The notes beneath the pieces were generated by a model. The model was not told the DNA's origin and did no database searches. It saw nothing but the letters and a program-made list of their open reading frames with translations. Positions 7,769 through 16,948 of a DNA stretch of 64,000 nucleotides are shown here, one piece after another; within the stretch, counting starts at the first letter, position 1, and every line of letters begins with the position of its first letter. Position numbers and translations under genes: made by a program. The stretch comes from PALSA-1353 sp036267155 (GTDB lineage: Bacteria; Planctomycetota; Phycisphaerae; Tepidisphaerales; Tepidisphaeraceae), in contig DATAWP010000041.1 of the NCBI GenBank assembly GCA_036267155.1, positions 186,001-250,000 on the forward strand, in the 5' to 3' direction.

Positions 7769-10700
7769 ATGCGGAAATTTATTACCATTCTGATATCCCT
7801 GATTGTTCTGGTAGGTGCGTTCGTCGTCTATTTTCACATGCAGCCGAAGTTCGGTGGGCTGCTGAATGGTAAGCAATCACTCGATCGTTTCGCGTCGATC
7901 GGCGGGGACAACAATACGTTCGTCAAGGCCGGAACCGGGGCGTGGGTCAAACAATTCGACCGCGACGGTCAGCTCTATTCCCAGTTCAAATCCGACTATT
8001 ACGATCCTCAGCCGGACGGCGCCGTGAAGGTGACGCATCCGGTCATCCAGTTTTTCCTCAGCGGTTCACAGGTGCTTCAGATCGAAGGCGTGGACGGAGT
8101 CATCCGCTTTCCGCCCGGCACCGACAAGGGCGTGATGTCCAACTCCCCCACCGATCCGCCGCGCTACGGCAACCTGCGCCACGTGACAGTGAAGCTTTTC
8201 GACTCGCCCGCCGAGCAAGTGCGGGATGCGCCCAATATGACGATGACCATGACCAATGCGCAGTTCGACAACGACACCTATCGCCTCTTCACGCAGGAAT
8301 ACATCGACGCCGGCGGCAAGGTCATTCACGCTGATGAAATTCCCGTGACCATTCGGGCCAAAGATTATTCCTTCGACGGGTCGGGCTTGGTGATGTATTG
8401 GAACGACGTGGACAAGCAACTGAAATCGTTGGAGATCGCGCATGGAACGGACCTGACGATTTACAACGCGAGCGAATTCTCGGCCCAGCCGACCGAACCC
8501 ACCCAACCGACTCCGCCGGCGCTTGCTGTGCCAACCACTGCCGCACCCGCCATTCAAGCCGCGCCTGCGGTACAAATTGCACCCGCAACTATCCCCATCG
8601 CCGCCCCCACAACTGCGCCGGATGCGGTTGTGACCCGCCACCGTTATCAGGCAACATTTTTCGACCGAGTGCGCGTCATACAAGCTGGCGAAGAACTCGT
8701 CCGCGCCAACCGCATGGACGTGGATTTCATCACCCGAAGCCAGGACAATTCCACTTCGGACAATTCCACTCAAGATAATTCCGCCCAGGGCAATTCCGCT
8801 GGGGGCAATTCCGCTGGGGGCAATTCCACCCCCAGCCCCACCGCCCCCGCGAATCCGCCGCCTCCCGCAACAGCGCCGTCGCCCGCCCCGGCCACGAACC
8901 CAGCGACCGCCGCACCCTCGTCTCAGCCGGTGCACATTCATTGGACGGGCAAAATGCGGATGGTCCCCGCTGACGAGGCCACCGCCCCGCCGCTGGTCGA
9001 TGGAAAGGCCATCATCCACTTCAGCGGAACGCCGGTTCTGCTGCACCAAACCGGCGCCGACGGCCACCAATGGGTGGATGGACAATGCGACGATCTTAAG
9101 TACTACACCGCTGATTCCAGCGCCCATCTGGCCGGCCATGTGGTGCTGACTCAGACGAAATCGGATGGGCTGGTATCGACCGTCACCGGCCAAAGCATGG
9201 ATTTCTCGAAGCTCACCCACATCGCGGCATTTGAGGGACCGGGGTCGGCCACGCTTCCCGATCCCAATGACCCCCAAAGCATTCTGAAGGCCCGCTGGCA
9301 ACGGAGTTGCCGCGTCCATCTCTACGACATCGACAACAGCCAGATGCAGATCGAGCGCGCCGACCTCGCGGGAAACGTCGCCGTCGATCACCCGCGATTT
9401 CATCTGACGGCTCTGGACCGTGTGGACTTGCGGTTCGACAAGATCAGCATCAGCGGCGAAGACGCGCACAAAACTTCCTCCCCGCCGCTGCGGCAGATCA
9501 CCGCCATCGGAAATGCCGATTGCCTCATCCACGAGGCCAACCAGCGCGACCGGGAAATTGCCGGTCAGCAACTGCAATTGTTCCGAGATCCCGGCCCCGA
9601 TGGGAAACTGTACGCCAAAACGATCATCTGCGACGGCTCGGTTCGCGCCCAGCAAAACGATCAGACCCTCACCGCCGAGCATCTTCAGATCGGCCTGCTG
9701 CCGCCCCCGGCTAACGAAAAGCCCCAAGCTGAGAATGACGCGACGTTGGACAAGCTCATCGCCACCACGAATGTTCATGTAACGGGAAAAGATTCATCTT
9801 CCGCATCATCGAACGAGTTGTACGTGCAAATGGTGGACTCTCATCCCCACGTAACCTTGCTGGGTGCTCCGTCCCGTGATGCCGTGGTGAAGAGCAAAAC
9901 CTCGACGATGACGGGGCCGGTGATCTATCTTTCACCCCACGATCAAACCGCGTCGATCGACGGCGCGGGCACGTTCGACGGGCTTCAGCAACCGAAGGAC
10001 CCGTCGCAAACGCCCCGGCCGCTCAAGCTGACCTGGCAAAAAAAAGCGACTCTCGATGGCAAGACCAATCAGGTTCTGGTAATCGGCAATGTGCGTGCCG
10101 TATCGGCTGCCCCCGGCGCGAGCCGCGATTCAGCCACGTGCGACCGAATCCTCGCAACGCTGGTGGATGTCCCTCCGGAAACCAACGCCACCAAACCGCC
10201 GTCCACCCAGGCCGCCAATTCCGATGCCTACGGCACGGATCCCGACTTTCTCAAGAACAAGCAGATCAAGACGATTTCGCTGCTGGCAGACGAAACCGAT
10301 TCTTCCGCCACGACCCGCCCGGACGCGCAGGTCGAATCGTTTCTCGCCAATTCCCGCGGATATCTGCTGCACCAATACGATTTGCTGAGCCGGCGAATCG
10401 ATTACGAATCGGCATCCAAGCGCCTGGTCGTCCCCGGACCGGGAAAAATATTCGCCAGGGAACAATCCCCTCCAACCACGCGCCCCTCGGCCGACAACGG
10501 ATCGAGCATCGGCGGACACGGATCAACCGCAATCCAATGGCAAAAGCGATTCATTTACGACGACGCCCGGAATACGGCCGTCATCGACGGCAACGTCACC
10601 ATCGTGCACTGGAGCGATGGCCCCAAACCGCAAGAGACCCAATTGGATAACGCGGATATCCTGCAGGCGGAATTTGAAGCGTCCAACCCGCCAACCACGC

Positions 10701-10981
10701 AAGCGGATGCCGCGAACATCGACGACACTTCCGGCCATCGGCTCAAATCGCTGACCGCCACCGGCGCAATGACCGTTCGCACAACCGAAAAGACGATCTA
10801 TTGCGGAGAAATCGAGATGGATTCCGCCCAGCAGACCCTGACGTGCCTCGGCGGCGAATTGGGAAAAGTCACCGTCGTCGATGTCAACCATCTCGACAGC
10901 GGTACTTGTGCCGAAGCGATCTTCAACATGAAGACCAACGAACTGAAAAAGATGACGAATGTGACTGGCCAGGAAAGGTGA
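7769..10981 (+). CDS. Giant LptC/OstA-like LPS-export protein
   Basis: A 1070-residue protein starting directly after the kdsD stop. Residues 5-24 are one uncleaved membrane anchor (FITILISLIVLVGAFVVYFH), as in LptC. The rest is rich in beta strands with repeated motifs of the OstA/LptA beta-jellyroll type (for example ATGAMTVRTTEKTIYCGEIEMD near the end, where 'ladder' strands are expected). LptC carries LPS from LptBFG toward LptA. Normal LptC is about 190 residues, so this looks like LptC fused to a long LptA-like periplasmic bridge. A Pro/Ala/Asn-rich linker near residues 240-390 includes six near-identical 5-residue units. Function is inferred from architecture and from kdsD next door. 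Confidence 0.75.
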   Translation: MRKFITILISLIVLVGAFVVYFHMQPKFGGLLNGKQSLDRFASIGGDNNTFVKAGTGAWVKQFDRDGQLYSQFKSDYYDPQPDGAVKVTHPVIQFFLSGSQVLQIEGVDGVIRFPPGTDKGVMSNSPTDPPRYGNLRHVTVKLFDSPAEQVRDAPNMTMTMTNAQFDNDTYRLFTQEYIDAGGKVIHADEIPVTIRAKDYSFDGSGLVMYWNDVDKQLKSLEIAHGTDLTIYNASEFSAQPTEPTQPTPPALAVPTTAAPAIQAAPAVQIAPATIPIAAPTTAPDAVVTRHRYQATFFDRVRVIQAGEELVRANRMDVDFITRSQDNSTSDNSTQDNSAQGNSAGGNSAGGNSTPSPTAPANPPPPATAPSPAPATNPATAAPSSQPVHIHWTGKMRMVPADEATAPPLVDGKAIIHFSGTPVLLHQTGADGHQWVDGQCDDLKYYTADSSAHLAGHVVLTQTKSDGLVSTVTGQSMDFSKLTHIAAFEGPGSATLPDPNDPQSILKARWQRSCRVHLYDIDNSQMQIERADLAGNVAVDHPRFHLTALDRVDLRFDKISISGEDAHKTSSPPLRQITAIGNADCLIHEANQRDREIAGQQLQLFRDPGPDGKLYAKTIICDGSVRAQQNDQTLTAEHLQIGLLPPPANEKPQAENDATLDKLIATTNVHVTGKDSSSASSNELYVQMVDSHPHVTLLGAPSRDAVVKSKTSTMTGPVIYLSPHDQTASIDGAGTFDGLQQPKDPSQTPRPLKLTWQKKATLDGKTNQVLVIGNVRAVSAAPGASRDSATCDRILATLVDVPPETNATKPPSTQAANSDAYGTDPDFLKNKQIKTISLLADETDSSATTRPDAQVESFLANSRGYLLHQYDLLSRRIDYESASKRLVVPGPGKIFAREQSPPTTRPSADNGSSIGGHGSTAIQWQKRFIYDDARNTAVIDGNVTIVHWSDGPKPQETQLDNADILQAEFEASNPPTTQADAANIDDTSGHRLKSLTATGAMTVRTTEKTIYCGEIEMDSAQQTLTCLGGELGKVTVVDVNHLDSGTCAEAIFNMKTNELKKMTNVTGQER
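8744..8833 (+). repeat. Six 15-bp tandem units inside the LptC-like gene
   Basis: Units of pattern G(A/G)CAATTCC(A/G)C(T/C)NNN run head to tail; units 4 and 5 are identical. They encode Asn-Ser pentapeptides in the flexible linker. Such in-frame units can change in copy number by slippage without breaking the protein. Confidence 0.9.
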
Positions 10982-10984
10982 GGC

Positions 10985-11081
10985 AAAACCAGAAACCCAA
11001 AACCAGAATGGCGAAACTGCGCTCATTCGGGCTTCAAGCACTCGGCTCGATTCGTCATTCGATTTTCTGGTTTCGGATTTT
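10985..11081. terminator. Imperfect inverted repeat between convergent genes (probable bidirectional terminator)
   Basis: Arms at 10985-11015 and 11051-11081 match at about 23 of 31 positions in inverted orientation, with a 35-bp spacer, between the convergent LptC-like and mqnA genes. The arms are built of AAACC/GAAACC words. No strong T-run follows, so the terminator role is inferred from position only. Confidence 0.4.
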
Positions 11082-11091
11082 CCCCCCCCGC

Positions 11092-11886
11092 TCAGTATAG
11101 CCTCAATGGGCGGGGCGTTCCGATCATCGCATACTTCGCGGCCAATTCATGGAAGTGCCGAATGGCGTCAAGCTGGGCGGGACCGATTTCATATTTCAAA
11201 TAAACCGACAGATATTGCATCGCCAAATCCGCGGGCCAACCTCGCGATACGGCGTGGCGGGCGACGATGTTGGGCAGATCGGCCAGACCGCGATCCCTGG
11301 CGCGTCGGAGGCGGTCGGGAAGATCGGCCAAATCCGTCCCGGCGCGGGTAACCCAGACGGCAAAGACGAATGGCATCTGCGTCAGCTCCTTCCAGGCCGC
11401 GCCCAAATCGAGTTGATATTCCATCCCCACCGGCTCCTGGGATACCACTTTGTCGCCGATCAGAAGCATGGCCGGGGCATCGGATCCTTCCGCGGGCAAA
11501 TCCACCAGCCGAGGCGTAATTCCGTACCGTTCCGCGAGCAGAATGCGCGCGAGCGCCACAGAACTGTGGCTCTCCACGTCGCAGGCGAGCGTCGCAATTT
11601 GTTCAATCGGTGTTCGGCTGAAGATGCGCACCGTCAACGTCGGTCCATCGCACCCGATGCCACCGCTGGGCACAATCCGCGCATCGGAAAGACGCTGATA
11701 ATCAATCACCGGAAGCAGCGCCACATCAAACCGGCGCGATTGAAGCCCCTCCAGCAATTTCGCGGGCACGGCCAATTCCAATTCCACGTCGCGGTCATTT
11801 TCCAGACCGTGAATGAGCGGCTTGGCGTTGAGATAACTGACGCTGCCGATCCGCAGAACGCGCGATGAAGGTTTGTCGTTAATCAT
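11092..11886 (-). CDS. mqnA: Chorismate dehydratase MqnA (futalosine menaquinone pathway)
   Basis: First enzyme of the alternative (futalosine) menaquinone route: removes water from chorismate to give 3-enolpyruvylbenzoate. Family marks are IGSVSYLNAKPLIHGL near the start, a periplasmic-binding-protein-like fold with FDVALLPVIDY, SGGIGCDGPTLTVRIFSR, and SVALARILLAERYG. 264 residues, typical. It implies menaquinone respiration without the classical men genes. It is downstream of, and codirectional with, the small membrane NTF2-like gene at 12041. Confidence 0.9.
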   Translation of the reverse strand: MINDKPSSRVLRIGSVSYLNAKPLIHGLENDRDVELELAVPAKLLEGLQSRRFDVALLPVIDYQRLSDARIVPSGGIGCDGPTLTVRIFSRTPIEQIATLACDVESHSSVALARILLAERYGITPRLVDLPAEGSDAPAMLLIGDKVVSQEPVGMEYQLDLGAAWKELTQMPFVFAVWVTRAGTDLADLPDRLRRARDRGLADLPNIVARHAVSRGWPADLAMQYLSVYLKYEIGPAQLDAIRHFHELAAKYAMIGTPRPLRLY

Positions 11887-12040
11887 TTCTCAATTGCGCC
11901 GTTTTTGCGTTCGCCAAAGGCCGATCGAACTGCGGACGCCCGGAAAACGATCGGGCCAATCCATTAAAAGGCTTCGTTTCCCGCCGCCTTCTCCGCGCCT
12001 CGGCGGTCCAATCTGGTTTTCTCGAATGTCCCCATCGATT

Positions 12041-12619
12041 TCAAAACGAATAATCGTCCCCGTTTGTCTGCCCGACTCGAACGAGCGTGATCTTTTCAAG
12101 AATCCACTGGTCGCCCGACTCCTGGTAATCGAGCTGCCAACTGGTGAGGGCCGGCCGGCCTTCGGTGAAATCCTGCGTGCTGTAGATTTCGAGCGACACC
12201 GTGATCAGCGTTTCTGTCTGCTCGCTTTCCAGGCCGATGATGTGAACCGATTTCACGGTGTAGCGGTTCCACTCTGCCTGAACGGCTCTGACAATGTTGT
12301 CTTTTCCGGCGGCAAGGAGGTGCGATTTGTAGCTGACGCTCGTGTCCGCATCCAGCAGTACCCGCAGGGAATTCCAGTCCTGGGCATCGGCGGCTTTGAC
12401 TAATTCGCGGGATCGCTTCTCCATTTTTTCACGGTCGGTCGGAAAAATCAGCCGCAAACCGGCCACGACCCCGGCGACGAGGACCAGCGCGATTCCGAGC
12501 CGCTGGAGCTTCTTGTCCAGCCGCCGGCTTCCGACGACGAAGGCGACGACACCGCCCCCCGCCGCCACCGCGAGCATCCACCAGGCCGCGTGAAAGAGAA
12601 AGTCGCTGAAATCAGACAT
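12041..12619 (-). CDS. Membrane protein with NTF2-like (SnoaL/DUF4440-type) domain
   Basis: 192 residues. Two hydrophobic helices (about 8-29 and 40-59: FHAAWWMLAVAAGGGVVAFVV, LGIALVLVAGVVAGLRLIF) are followed by a soluble domain with ELVKAADAQDWNSLRVLLDADTSV and alternating strands ending SGDQWILEKITLVRVG, the pattern of NTF2-like folds. No catalytic residues or partner can be named. It starts 56 bp from the divergent Maf gene, so the two share a promoter region. Confidence 0.7.
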   Translation of the reverse strand: MSDFSDFLFHAAWWMLAVAAGGGVVAFVVGSRRLDKKLQRLGIALVLVAGVVAGLRLIFPTDREKMEKRSRELVKAADAQDWNSLRVLLDADTSVSYKSHLLAAGKDNIVRAVQAEWNRYTVKSVHIIGLESEQTETLITVSLEIYSTQDFTEGRPALTSWQLDYQESGDQWILEKITLVRVGQTNGDDYSF

Positions 12620-12675
12620 GGATTAGTTCAACATTCTGGCCGATCAGGTCCGATAAATACAGCAAGCAGTGCCGA

Positions 12676-14610
12676 ATGACCATCGCCACCGATCCATCCC
12701 AGGCGCTCGTCCTCGCCGCCGACGCGCCCTTGCTCCGTAACCTGGCCGCTCTGTGGGCGACGGAGCCCACGCTCGCCGAGGCTGTGGAAGCGTCGCTGGA
12801 GGGGCCCGCGTACGCCGTCGAGAAATCCAAATCCGGATCGCCCACCGTGTCGGTTCGGACGGGCGACGGACGCAGCGTTTATCTCCACAGCCGATACGAG
12901 CCGCAAAAAGAAGCCCGGCAGTTGATCGAATCCATTCCCATCGACCAGCGGACCACATTTTACCTCATGGGGCTGGGTCTGGGATATCACCTGGAACTTC
13001 TTTTCGAGCAGGCCAGCGATGAGGCGATTTTCTGCATCTTCGAGCCGGACATTCAGATGATCCGCACGGCCCTGGAACATCGCGACCTGGCCAAGGCGAT
13101 CGCGAGCCATCGGGTGATGTGGTTTTGGAATCTGGACAAGTCCATTTTGTTCCGCCGGCTGACGCCGCATACCGCGCTGATCTCCGTCGGCTCTGAAACG
13201 ATTCAGCATCCCCCCAGCGTGCGGCTGCACGATTCGTTTTTCAAGCAGATGGAGGTCTGGCTTGGCGAATTCGCCTCCTTCTGCCGGACGAACATGAACA
13301 CCCTGCTGCTCAACAGCGAGCAGACGGCCCGGAACATCGCGCGGAACATCGGCTGGTACGCGGCGGCAGGCGGGATCAACCGGCTGAGCGGCCGGTATCG
13401 AGATTGCCCTGCCGTGATTGTCTCGGCGGGGCCGTCGCTGCGAAAAAATAAGCATCTGCTCAAGGGCCTGGATCGCAACGCGGTTCTTATCGCGGTTCAA
13501 ACGACATTGCAGCCGCTGCTGGAAATGGGATGCCAGCCGCATTTCGTGACCTCGCTGGATTATCACGAAATCTGCACGAGATTTTTCGAAAAACTTCCGG
13601 CGAAGATTCGCACCGAGTTGGTCGCCGAGCCCAAGGCCACCCCGCGCATCTTCGAGATGATGACCGGTCCGGTGAACCTGATCGGCAACGACTTCGCGGA
13701 AGCCCTGCTCCGGGAGATGAATCCGGGCAAAGCATTGCTCACGAGCGGCGCGACGGTGGCGCATCTGGCCTTCTACCTGGCCGAGCATCTTGGATGCAAC
13801 CCAATCATTTTCGTGGGCCAGGACCTCGGCTTCAGCGACGGCCTCTGCTACACGCCGGGCACCAGCTACGAAGACGTTTGGCGGCCGGAATTGGGCCGAT
13901 TCTGCACGCTGGAAATGAAACAGTGGGAACAGATCGTCCGCGACCGGCAAATCCTCCGGCAAATTCCGGACTACCGGGGCCGCCCCATGTACACCGAGGA
14001 ACGGCTCTTCACATATCTTCTGCAATTCGAGCGGGATTTTGGAAAGTCCACTGCGCGAATCATCGACGCCACGGAAGGCGGCGCGATGAAACGAGGAACC
14101 ACTGCGATGCCGCTGGCGCGGGCGATTGAGGAACATTGCCAAAAGCCGCTGCCGGAAATCAAATCCGACGCCCCGCGGCCGCAATGGGATCTCCTGGAAG
14201 GCTGCCGAACGAGCATTTTGCTGCGCAAGGACGAGGCGGTCGAAATCGAACGGATCAGCCGACAGACCCTGCCGCTGCTGGAGGAGATTCGGGATCATCT
14301 CGAAGACCAGGGGCGCGTGAATCGGCTCATCGCACAGATCGACGAGCGCCGCGCCAAGATGGATGGCTTTGGCCGGACCTACGACCTGGTGATGCAATTT
14401 TCGCAGCAGAGCGAGTTTCGGCGATTCGAATCCGATCGCCGGCTGGCAGCGGCGCGTCCGCACGGAACCAGTCGTCAGAAAATGCAGGTGGACCGGGACG
14501 TCGAGAACGTGCGGGCGGTCATCGCGGCGGCCCAGGCGTTTTCGAAATCGATGACCGAGGTGGCGGAGGAACTGGATCGGCAATCGTCGCGGCGGAAGGA
14601 GGCGGCGTGA
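12676..14610 (+). CDS. Maf-type motility-associated glycosyltransferase (DUF115 / MptE-like)
   Basis: 644 residues. The DUF115 core is seen at about 240-430: CPAVIVSAGPSLRKNKHLLKG, LIAVQTTLQPLLEMGCQPHFVTSLD, then GPVNLIGNDFAEALL and NPIIFVGQDLGFSDGLCYTPGTSY. Maf proteins attach nonulosonic acids to flagellin Ser/Thr in the cytoplasm, and the following neuA-neuB-neuC genes would supply the CMP-sugar. A long C-terminal helical part (coiled coil about 520-640) may bind flagellin. The stop overlaps the next start (GTGA), so translation is coupled. Confidence 0.85.
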   Translation: MTIATDPSQALVLAADAPLLRNLAALWATEPTLAEAVEASLEGPAYAVEKSKSGSPTVSVRTGDGRSVYLHSRYEPQKEARQLIESIPIDQRTTFYLMGLGLGYHLELLFEQASDEAIFCIFEPDIQMIRTALEHRDLAKAIASHRVMWFWNLDKSILFRRLTPHTALISVGSETIQHPPSVRLHDSFFKQMEVWLGEFASFCRTNMNTLLLNSEQTARNIARNIGWYAAAGGINRLSGRYRDCPAVIVSAGPSLRKNKHLLKGLDRNAVLIAVQTTLQPLLEMGCQPHFVTSLDYHEICTRFFEKLPAKIRTELVAEPKATPRIFEMMTGPVNLIGNDFAEALLREMNPGKALLTSGATVAHLAFYLAEHLGCNPIIFVGQDLGFSDGLCYTPGTSYEDVWRPELGRFCTLEMKQWEQIVRDRQILRQIPDYRGRPMYTEERLFTYLLQFERDFGKSTARIIDATEGGAMKRGTTAMPLARAIEEHCQKPLPEIKSDAPRPQWDLLEGCRTSILLRKDEAVEIERISRQTLPLLEEIRDHLEDQGRVNRLIAQIDERRAKMDGFGRTYDLVMQFSQQSEFRRFESDRRLAAARPHGTSRQKMQVDRDVENVRAVIAAAQAFSKSMTEVAEELDRQSSRRKEAA

Positions 14611-16226
14611 ACATCACCGCGGTGCTGTCGATGCTGCACGAACCGGCCGGCCAATCCGGCAGCGCCACGCGCCGTTTCCGCGGCGAAGCGCCGCTGGCGT
14701 GGACGCTGTTTCGGCTCGCGCGCTGCCCTGCGATATCGAAAACGGTCGTGCTCTGCTGGGAGGATCAGGCCGAAGCGGTCGCTCCCATCGCCGCGGAGCA
14801 GGGCATTGAGTACATCGCCCGATCGGCGCGGATGTGTCTTCCGCACTTGGATTCGGTGTCGGCGGCACGGCGCTGGGCGGATGGCTGGCGCGGCGGACCG
14901 CTCTGGACCTGCGAATTCGATCGCGGGTTTTACGGGCCGTGGGTTGCGGAAATCGCCCAAAAAACCGAGGCCGAGGCGGTGCTGCTCGTTGATCCATCGG
15001 CCGGGTTGGTTGATCCCGACCTCATCTCGTCTTTGATCGAACACGCCGCGTCGCAGTCCGGCGTTGATTTTTATTTTTCGCAGGCTGCCCCTGGATTGTC
15101 CGGCGTCCTGCTGCGCAGGTCGATCATCGGACAACTTGCGACGGACAGTACGCATCCTGGAACTTTGCTGGGTTATCTGCCCGATCTGCCCATGCGTGAT
15201 CCGATCTCCGCCCCGTCGTGCGTACCCGTCGCCACGTCCCTGGCAAGGACGCCACATCGATTCACCTTGGACAGCGAGCGCCAAATCGACCGGATCGCCA
15301 GCGCGACGGTGCATCTGAACGGCCAGTTGATCTCCACCGAGGCGGAGCAATTGGTCAGATTCCTGGATGCCTCGTCGGATTCATCGACCCTTCCCCGCGA
15401 AGTCGTGTTGGAGTTGAATACGCGCCGAGCCGCCCGGCCGATCTATTCGGCCGCCACGCACATTCGAATTGACCGACCCGACCTGAGCGGGGACGCCGCT
15501 CGGATTCTGATCCAGGAGCTGGCATCGGCAGATGATCTACGCCTGGTGCTTGGCGGCGTGGGCGATCCACTGCTGTATCCCGATCTGTTTGCGATGGTCG
15601 ATGAGGCCAAGCGCGCCGGCATCGGCGCGATCGCTTTGGAAACCGATTTGCTCGGAGTAGAACCCGGCGTCATCGACCAACTGGCCGATTCGCCGGTGGA
15701 CATTATTTCGGTGAATTTCCCGGCGATCTGCCGGGCAACCTACCAGGCAATCATGGGTGTGGATGGATTCAAATTGGTGATGGAGAACCTGGCAAAATTG
15801 ATTTCCCGGAGACAATCCAATCGACGCGGCACGCCGCTGGTGGTTCCGACATTTATCAAAACAACCGGGAATATGGCGGAGATGGAGGCTTGGTACGACC
15901 ATTGGCTGCGCGTGCTGGGGTGCGCGGTAATCAATGGGCCGAGCGACTTCGCGGAAAAAATCGCGGACGTGTCCGTTGCGCAAATGGAGCCGCCGCGGCG
16001 ACAGGCATGCGCGCGCTTGGCGCGGCGGCTGACCGTCCTGTGCGATGGCCGGGTCGTTTCCTGCGAGCAGGACATCCTCGGCGAGCAAAGTCTTGGACGC
16101 ATCGGTGAAAACTCCATCCAGAACATTTGGACCGGCGCCGCCGCGGCGCTCGGCCGCGATCATGCTGCGGGGCAGTGGAACCGACATCCCATATGTGCGA
16201 AATGCAAGGAGTGGCATCGACCATGA
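14607..16226 (+). CDS. SPASM-domain protein with a degenerate radical-SAM core
   Basis: 539 residues from GTG 14607, which has AGGAGG just upstream and overlaps the previous stop. Residues 1-230 look like a nucleotide-sugar/glycosyltransferase-like fold (HEPAGQSGSATRRFRGEAPLAWTLFRLARC; decayed relative of cytidylyltransferase-like proteins). Residues about 265-440 follow the radical-SAM barrel pattern (LVLGGVGDPLLYPDLFAMVDEAKRAGIGAIALETD), yet the CxxxCxxC that binds the 4Fe4S-SAM cluster is absent where VVLELNTRRAARPIYSAATHI stands. The C-terminal SPASM part keeps its cysteines (CARLARRLTVLCDGRVVSCEQD, ICAKCKEW). A role with sialic-type sugar transfer is inferred from the operon. Confidence 0.75.
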   Translation: MNITAVLSMLHEPAGQSGSATRRFRGEAPLAWTLFRLARCPAISKTVVLCWEDQAEAVAPIAAEQGIEYIARSARMCLPHLDSVSAARRWADGWRGGPLWTCEFDRGFYGPWVAEIAQKTEAEAVLLVDPSAGLVDPDLISSLIEHAASQSGVDFYFSQAAPGLSGVLLRRSIIGQLATDSTHPGTLLGYLPDLPMRDPISAPSCVPVATSLARTPHRFTLDSERQIDRIASATVHLNGQLISTEAEQLVRFLDASSDSSTLPREVVLELNTRRAARPIYSAATHIRIDRPDLSGDAARILIQELASADDLRLVLGGVGDPLLYPDLFAMVDEAKRAGIGAIALETDLLGVEPGVIDQLADSPVDIISVNFPAICRATYQAIMGVDGFKLVMENLAKLISRRQSNRRGTPLVVPTFIKTTGNMAEMEAWYDHWLRVLGCAVINGPSDFAEKIADVSVAQMEPPRRQACARLARRLTVLCDGRVVSCEQDILGEQSLGRIGENSIQNIWTGAAAALGRDHAAGQWNRHPICAKCKEWHRP

Positions 16227-16948
16227 ATACGTTGGCCGTCATCCTCGCCCGAGCCGGAAGCGAAGGGCTGGCAAACAAACATCTCCGCCTGATCTGCGGA
16301 CGTCCGGTGGTCGAATATACCTTCGATCATGCGGCCGAATCGAAACTGTTGGGAAAAACCGTCGTTTCAACCGATTGCCAGCGCGTCAAGGAACTTGCGC
16401 GGGCCCGCGGTTTACCCGTCATCGACCGCCCCGCCGAACTGGCGACGTCCTCGGCGAGCGTTCAGGATGCGATGCTCCATGCCATGGACGTGGTGGAATC
16501 GCAGGGAAACTTTCACGCGGAAGCGCTGGTCGTTCTGTACGGAAACGTGCCGATCCGCCAGGGGGGTATCATCGACGAAGCACTCCATTTGCTGCGAAAA
16601 ACCGGATGCGATTCGGTTCGCTCATTCTGTCCGGTTGGGAAATGGCATCCGGCCTGGATGTCCAGACTCGCCGGCGATCGGGTCGAGCCGTTCATACCGG
16701 GAAGCATTCATCGACGCCAGGATTTGGCGCCGTTGTATCTTCACGATGGCGCGGTCGTGGCCGTGTCGCGCGAGGCGATGCTCCGCGGAAGGGAACATCG
16801 GAACGATCCTCATGCTTTCTTCGGCATCGACCGGCGCGCGGTCGTCACCGGCGTCGGACAAACCGTCGAAATCGACCATGCCCGCGATTTGTTGCTGGCG
16901 GAGGCGATGGTCAAAGAAGCAACCTTCCCTAAAGCGAGGGTGGCATGA
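16223..16948 (+). CDS. neuA: CMP-sialic/legionaminic acid-type cytidylyltransferase
   Basis: Activates a nonulosonic acid with CTP. The N-terminus LAVILARAGSEGLANKHLRLICGRPVVEYTF is the nucleotide-binding signature of NeuA/LegF/PseF enzymes; VVSTDCQRVKELARARG and RPAELATSSASVQDAMLHAM follow in the usual order, as does GQTVEIDHARDLLLAE at the end. ATG 16223 overlaps the previous stop (ATGA); the frame extends further upstream but without family sequence. 241 residues. The exact sugar (Neu5Ac, legionaminic or pseudaminic) is not decided; a NeuC neighbour favours the first two. Confidence 0.87.
   Translation: MNTLAVILARAGSEGLANKHLRLICGRPVVEYTFDHAAESKLLGKTVVSTDCQRVKELARARGLPVIDRPAELATSSASVQDAMLHAMDVVESQGNFHAEALVVLYGNVPIRQGGIIDEALHLLRKTGCDSVRSFCPVGKWHPAWMSRLAGDRVEPFIPGSIHRRQDLAPLYLHDGAVVAVSREAMLRGREHRNDPHAFFGIDRRAVVTGVGQTVEIDHARDLLLAEAMVKEATFPKARVA

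Noticed and set aside
8066..9778. 570-codon minus-strand frame
   Set aside because: Antisense of the LptC-like gene; Gly/Arg/His-rich shadow.
12628..14583. 651-codon minus-strand frame
   Set aside because: Shadow of the Maf-type gene with its clear DUF115 motifs.
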